Source of the DNA: SIG469 sp964384255 | GTDB taxonomy: Bacteria; Bacillota; Clostridia; Oscillospirales; Oscillospiraceae | Assembly: GCA_964384255.1 (NCBI GenBank) | Contig: CAYLKH010000084.1 | Location: 1-7,854 of the forward strand | Reading direction: 5' to 3' | Length of the DNA stretch: 7,854 bases | Shown here: one piece after another, positions 5,037 to 7,854 of the stretch | Numbering within the stretch: the first letter of the stretch is position 1 | How the letters are laid out: every line of letters begins with the position of its first letter | The notes under the pieces: model-generated | Database searches by the model: none | Told to the model about the DNA's origin: nothing | What the model saw: only the letters and a program-made list of their open reading frames with translations | Made by a program: the position numbers and the translations under genes

Positions 5037-7079
5037 ATGAGCAGAAGATATAAACATTTACTTTCCCCCCTGAAGCTGGGCAACGTGGTCATCAAAAACC
5101 GCACCATGTTCCCCAATGCATCCCCCCACTTCCTCCAGGGTCCCGAGAACTACCCTGCCGAGGGCCTGCTGGCGTTTTATACAAATCTGGCCAAGAACGG
5201 CTGCGCCATCATCACCCTGGCCGAGTGGTCCAACCCCAACCAGAGAAATGGCGACTACTACAGCGATATGGTCCATATGCAGAACTTTGATTTCTCCGAC
5301 CCCGCTGTTGGCAACTATTTCTCCCAGCTGGCCGACGATATCCATTTCTACGGCTCCAAGATACTGGTAGGCATCAGCTTCCCCGACTTCCCCGAGGGCT
5401 ATAGCCTCAACGGCTCCAAGGGCGGCCCCGGCATGGGTCCCATGGGTCCCCGCCCCGCCACCGAACCCGCCCCCAGGGAAATGATCCAGGAAAACATCCA
5501 GGCGTTTGTCGAAAAATGTCGCCGTTTCCGCGCCTATGGCTACGACGGTTATTCCATGCGTGTTGAAGGCAACCTGGCTGCCGGCGGCGGCCCCATGGGC
5601 GCTTCCATGCGTGACGACGAATACGACGGCTCCTGTCTGGAAAACCGCACCCGTTACATCCTCGAATGTGCCGACGCTGTTAAGAAGGCTTTCCCTGACT
5701 GGATAATCGAATTCGGTATCGCCGGAGAACAGCCCGAGGGCTATACCGGCGGCATGAAGGGCTATGATCTTGACACCGCTATCGAATTTGCCAAGCTGTG
5801 CGAAGGCCGTATCGACATTCTCCAGCTGCGCGAAAAGGATATGTGCAAATCCCATCCCACCGGCTTCACCTTCCAGAAGGGTGAGCATGAGGTCATCCGC
5901 TACGCCGAAGCCATCAAGGCAGCAGGCGTTAAGAAGCTGGCTCTCCAGCCTGTTGGCGGCTTCCAGGATCCTGAAGAACTGGATCGCTACATTGCTGAAG
6001 GCAAGTGCGACATTATCGGCATGGCCCGCGCCTTCTTTGCCGACCCCGAATATGGCAAAAAGCTGTACGAAGGCCGCGGCGAGGATATCACTCCCTGCCT
6101 GTGGTGCAACAAGTGCCATGGCACTATCCTCGACGATCCCGATCCCTGGATCTCCGTCTGCTCCGTCAACCCCAAAATGGGTATCGAGCATAAGCTGGGC
6201 CGCATGGTCGACCCCGTTGAAAAAACCAAGAAGGTCGCTGTTATCGGTGGTGGTCCTGCCGGTATGCGTTCTGCCATCTATGCAGCTCAGCGCGGCCACG
6301 ACGTGACCCTGTATGAAAAGACCGACAAGCTTGGCGGTCAGATAATCCATGGCGATTACGCTTCCTTCAAGTGGCCTGTGGGCGAATACAAAGCATGGCT
6401 GATCCGTCAGCTGGGCAAGTATGGCGTTAAGGTCATCATGAACTGCGCCCCCACTCCCGAAATGATCACCGCAGGCGGATTCGATTCTGTCATTGCCGCT
6501 ACCGGTGCCGCTCCCAAGATCCCTGCCTCCATGGAAGGCTTTGCCGATGAAAACGGCTGCCTGAAAGACGGCTACTGGTTCTGCACCGACGTTTTCGGCA
6601 ACGAAGACAAGCTGGGCAAGAACGTAGTTATCGTAGGCGCTTCCGAAACCGGTATTGAAACCGGTATGTACCTGGCTGAAAACGGCCACGACGTTACTCT
6701 TCTGACCCGCCAGTCCAAGATAGGCCACGACTGCTCCAGACTGCACTATATAACCATGGCCTTCGTAGGCGACGATCCCGAGACCGGCCGCCGTGGTATG
6801 CGTCCCGCATGGGAAGCTTACGACAACCTTAAGGGCATCGTTAACGTCACCACCAAAAAGGTCGACGGCAACAAGGTCACTTACGTCGATGCCGAAGGCG
6901 CCGAACACGTTATCGAGGCCGATTCCGTTGTCCTTTGCGGCGGCATGAAGCCCCTGACCGATGATGCACTGGCCTTTGCCGATTCTGCCAACGATTTCTT
7001 CATCGTGGGCGACTGCGACCGCGCCGGAAACCTCCAGCGGGTCAACCGTCAGGCATATTCCAGAGCAATGCAGATCTAA
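5037..7079 (+). CDS. OYE/2,4-dienoyl-CoA reductase-like FMN, 4Fe-4S, FAD oxidoreductase with divergent active site
   Basis: Cytoplasmic multicentre flavoenzyme of the group that includes FadH, enoate reductases, BaiCD/BaiH and trimethylamine dehydrogenase. Electrons normally pass from NAD(P)H through FAD and a 4Fe-4S cluster to FMN. In the 680 residues the FMN barrel spans about 5-345, with the phosphate-site sequence IIGMARAFFADPEY at 326-339. Cluster cysteines are Cys354, 357, 360 and 375. The FAD/NAD(P) module begins KKVAVIGGGPAGM (GxGxxG 404-409), has a second nucleotide fold at VIVGASETGIE (531-541) and ends with FFIVGDCDRAGNLQ. Compared from memory with E. coli FadH, the FMN-contacting Gln is Gly112, the catalytic Tyr of EGYL is Asn179 (EGNL) and the flavin-contacting Arg is Gly227. 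The second fold has Ser in place of the middle Gly. Start at 5037 is preferred because AAAGGAG is seven bases away; the ATG at 5031 is too close. The substrate is unknown; an enoyl-type compound is a family-based guess. Confidence 0.88.
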   Translation: MSRRYKHLLSPLKLGNVVIKNRTMFPNASPHFLQGPENYPAEGLLAFYTNLAKNGCAIITLAEWSNPNQRNGDYYSDMVHMQNFDFSDPAVGNYFSQLADDIHFYGSKILVGISFPDFPEGYSLNGSKGGPGMGPMGPRPATEPAPREMIQENIQAFVEKCRRFRAYGYDGYSMRVEGNLAAGGGPMGASMRDDEYDGSCLENRTRYILECADAVKKAFPDWIIEFGIAGEQPEGYTGGMKGYDLDTAIEFAKLCEGRIDILQLREKDMCKSHPTGFTFQKGEHEVIRYAEAIKAAGVKKLALQPVGGFQDPEELDRYIAEGKCDIIGMARAFFADPEYGKKLYEGRGEDITPCLWCNKCHGTILDDPDPWISVCSVNPKMGIEHKLGRMVDPVEKTKKVAVIGGGPAGMRSAIYAAQRGHDVTLYEKTDKLGGQIIHGDYASFKWPVGEYKAWLIRQLGKYGVKVIMNCAPTPEMITAGGFDSVIAATGAAPKIPASMEGFADENGCLKDGYWFCTDVFGNEDKLGKNVVIVGASETGIETGMYLAENGHDVTLLTRQSKIGHDCSRLHYITMAFVGDDPETGRRGMRPAWEAYDNLKGIVNVTTKKVDGNKVTYVDAEGAEHVIEADSVVLCGGMKPLTDDALAFADSANDFFIVGDCDRAGNLQRVNRQAYSRAMQI

Positions 7080-7172
7080 ACCCCGCATCTCAAAAGCCGC
7101 CGCAATGTCGGGTGTCCGTAAAGCAGTTAAACGAAAAATGTAACTATTTTACGGCATCTGTCAGACGGGGTT
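7079..7172 (+). other. Structured stretch after the reductase gene, no gene seen
   Basis: AACCCCG (7079-7085) can pair with CGGGGTT (7166-7172), enclosing a hairpin in which CCGTAAA (7116-7122) pairs with TTTACGG (7148-7154) and AGTTA (7125-7129) with TAACT (7141-7145). No open frame with a ribosome site is present. It may be a 3' untranslated fold ahead of the main terminator. The evidence is base complementarity by eye only. Confidence 0.3.
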
Positions 7173-7186
7173 GGTAATCAACAACG

Positions 7187-7233
7187 AAAAATGAGTGATG
7201 CCAGGTCGAAAGACCGAGCATCACTCATTTTTT
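7187..7233 (+). terminator. Long rho-independent terminator downstream of the reductase gene
   Basis: AAAAATGAGTGATGC (7187-7201) pairs perfectly with GCATCACTCATTTTT (7218-7232) over 15 bases. After a two-by-two mismatch, GGTC pairs with GACC around a GAAA tetraloop (7208-7211). The A-run on one side and T-run on the other mean it could stop transcription from both directions. It marks the boundary between the reductase unit and the decayed mobile-element DNA. Confidence 0.92.
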
Positions 7234-7274
7234 ATCTTAACGCTTTCTCTTTTGATATTATGGAGGAACATATT

Positions 7275-7625
7275 ATGTAGGAACTTAACTATATTCGTTG
7301 TGGCGATTACTATATTCCCGATATTCGCTTATCGGAGGAAACCAGACCTATTGGTCGTTGGGGGCGTATGCACAGAGATTATATCAAAGAATACAAGCCT
7401 TTTCGCCTCAACGATCTGTGTCTCAGCGGTGAGCTGTGGACATATCTGGCTGATTTGAACGAGCAGGCACAGAATATCATTGAGCAAATGAAAGTGTCTG
7501 AGAGCATGACAGAGCGCATGAAGCAGCACGATCAGATGGCTTGGGTGGGAGCTATGAACAGCATCCGCAACCAGACCGAGGAAATCATTCTCCGAGAAAT
7601 GATCTATCAGGAGGATACAGTATGA
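7275..7625 (+). pseudogene. tnpV: tnpV-like transposon-encoded protein, interrupted by TAG at codon 2
   Basis: Reading from ATG at 7275, with GGAGG eight bases upstream, gives M-stop-ELNYIRCGDYYIPDIRLSEE followed by PIGRWGRM, LCLSGELWTYLADLNEQAQ, DQMAWVGAMNSIRNQTEEI and a TGA stop at 7623-7625. This is the full pattern of TnpV, a small protein of unknown biochemical role found in clostridial mobile elements such as the Tn4451 group; about 116 codons is the usual length. The only lesion is TAG at 7278-7280, where my recollection of the family suggests Gln (CAG), so one C-to-T change would explain it. The next ATG, at 7368, has no good ribosome site and would drop 31 residues. The DNA is visibly less GC-rich than the metabolic genes upstream, consistent with transfer. 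Its ATGA overlap with the next remnant suggests former translational coupling. Confidence 0.8.
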
Positions 7626-7840
7626 GAATCCTTGAAGAATTTTGGTACGGCAATATTGTGCCAACCTAGAATGGCACATCCTCTTGCAAGAAATATAAGA
7701 AGCTGTTGGAGCTGATTTGCAGGAACGAAGAAAAGCTCAAAGCCACCATGACGGACGAGCGGAAAGAATTGTTTGAAAAATATAGTCTTCTATCTGCTTC
7801 AATGCCAACCCAATCAATCGATCTGCCTGATCTGCCATAA
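7622..7840 (+). pseudogene. Small tnpV-linked protein remnant with internal TAG and altered C-terminus
   Basis: ATG at 7622 overlaps the tnpV stop as ATGA, with GGAGG about eight bases upstream. The frame reads MRILEEFWYGNIVPT, then TAG at 7667-7669, then KKYKKLLELICRNEEKLKA and RKELFEKYSLLSASMP, and stops at TAA 7838-7840. The pattern of a LEE-YGNI-P start, then a NEEKL and FEKY helix, resembles a short helical family often found beside tnpV in clostridia; I recall it as DUF6809, about 90 residues. The present frame is 72 codons. The C-terminus after LSASMP does not look like the family's hydrophobic tail, so truncation or a frameshift is likely. Its function is unknown. Confidence 0.55.
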
Positions 7841-7854
7841 ACAGCGGAATATTC

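Noticed and set aside
5058..7088. A 676-codon open frame on the minus strand opposite the reductase gene
   Set aside because: It is a shadow of the strongly biased codon use of the real gene. It has no ribosome site and no recognisable domain, and the plus-strand product is clearly a conserved enzyme.
7672..7688. TGGCAC...TTGCA resembling a sigma-54 promoter
   Set aside because: The gap between GG and GC is eleven bases instead of ten, and it lies inside a pseudogene with no gene positioned to use it.
7275..7840. Reassigned TAG codon in this genome
   Set aside because: The MATE gene and the sigma-54 activator both end with TAG at the expected protein length, so TAG is a normal stop here.
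1..7854. CRISPR arrays, tRNA or rRNA genes, intact insertion sequences
   Set aside because: No spaced repeats, cloverleaf or rRNA motifs, or transposase frames were seen on either strand.

Overview
The window looks like chromosomal DNA from an anaerobic Firmicute of the class Clostridia, probably an Oscillospirales-type gut bacterium. The grounds are moderately GC-rich coding DNA with strong AGGAGG-type ribosome sites, a butyrate-type thiolase, a TyrR-like sigma-54 activator, an oxygen-sensitive Fe-S/flavin reductase, and a tnpV remnant of the kind carried by clostridial mobile elements. The assignment is inferred from gene style and family resemblance; no search was run.

Layout. (1) Positions 1-945, minus strand: the first 315 codons of an acetyl-CoA acetyltransferase (thiolase) that runs off the left edge, with a near-consensus sigma-70 promoter at 1011-1039. 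(2) 946-1222: a divergent intergenic region holding that promoter, an imperfect palindrome overlapped by a sigma-54-like -24/-12 element and a sigma-70-like element, and two tandem GC-rich hairpins in the leader of the next gene. (3) 1223-4117, plus strand: a likely two-gene operon of a MATE-family multidrug/cation antiporter and a PAS-AAA+-HTH sigma-54-dependent activator. (4) 4268-4834: a four-helix membrane protein of unknown function with its own extended -10 promoter, closed by a strong terminator at 4861-4906. (5) 5037-7079: a 680-residue OYE/2,4-dienoyl-CoA reductase-type FMN/4Fe-4S/FAD oxidoreductase with an extended -10 promoter containing a perfect inverted repeat, followed by a structured stretch and a long terminator at 7187-7233. 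(6) 7275-7840: two translationally coupled remnants, tnpV and a small companion gene, each interrupted by one in-frame TAG.

How they may work together. The activator probably controls its own operon, and perhaps others, through sigma-54. The membrane-protein gene and the reductase gene share a CCCCGGGC-TATG motif in almost the same place inside their promoter spacers, which suggests one regulator for both. Thiolase and an enoyl/dienoyl-type reductase side by side would suit acyl-CoA or unsaturated-carboxylate metabolism. However, the reductase lacks three landmark active-site residues of its best-known relatives, so its substrate and even its chemistry are open. That divergence, the shared promoter motif and the sigma-54-like site ahead of the MATE/activator operon are the observations most worth following up.
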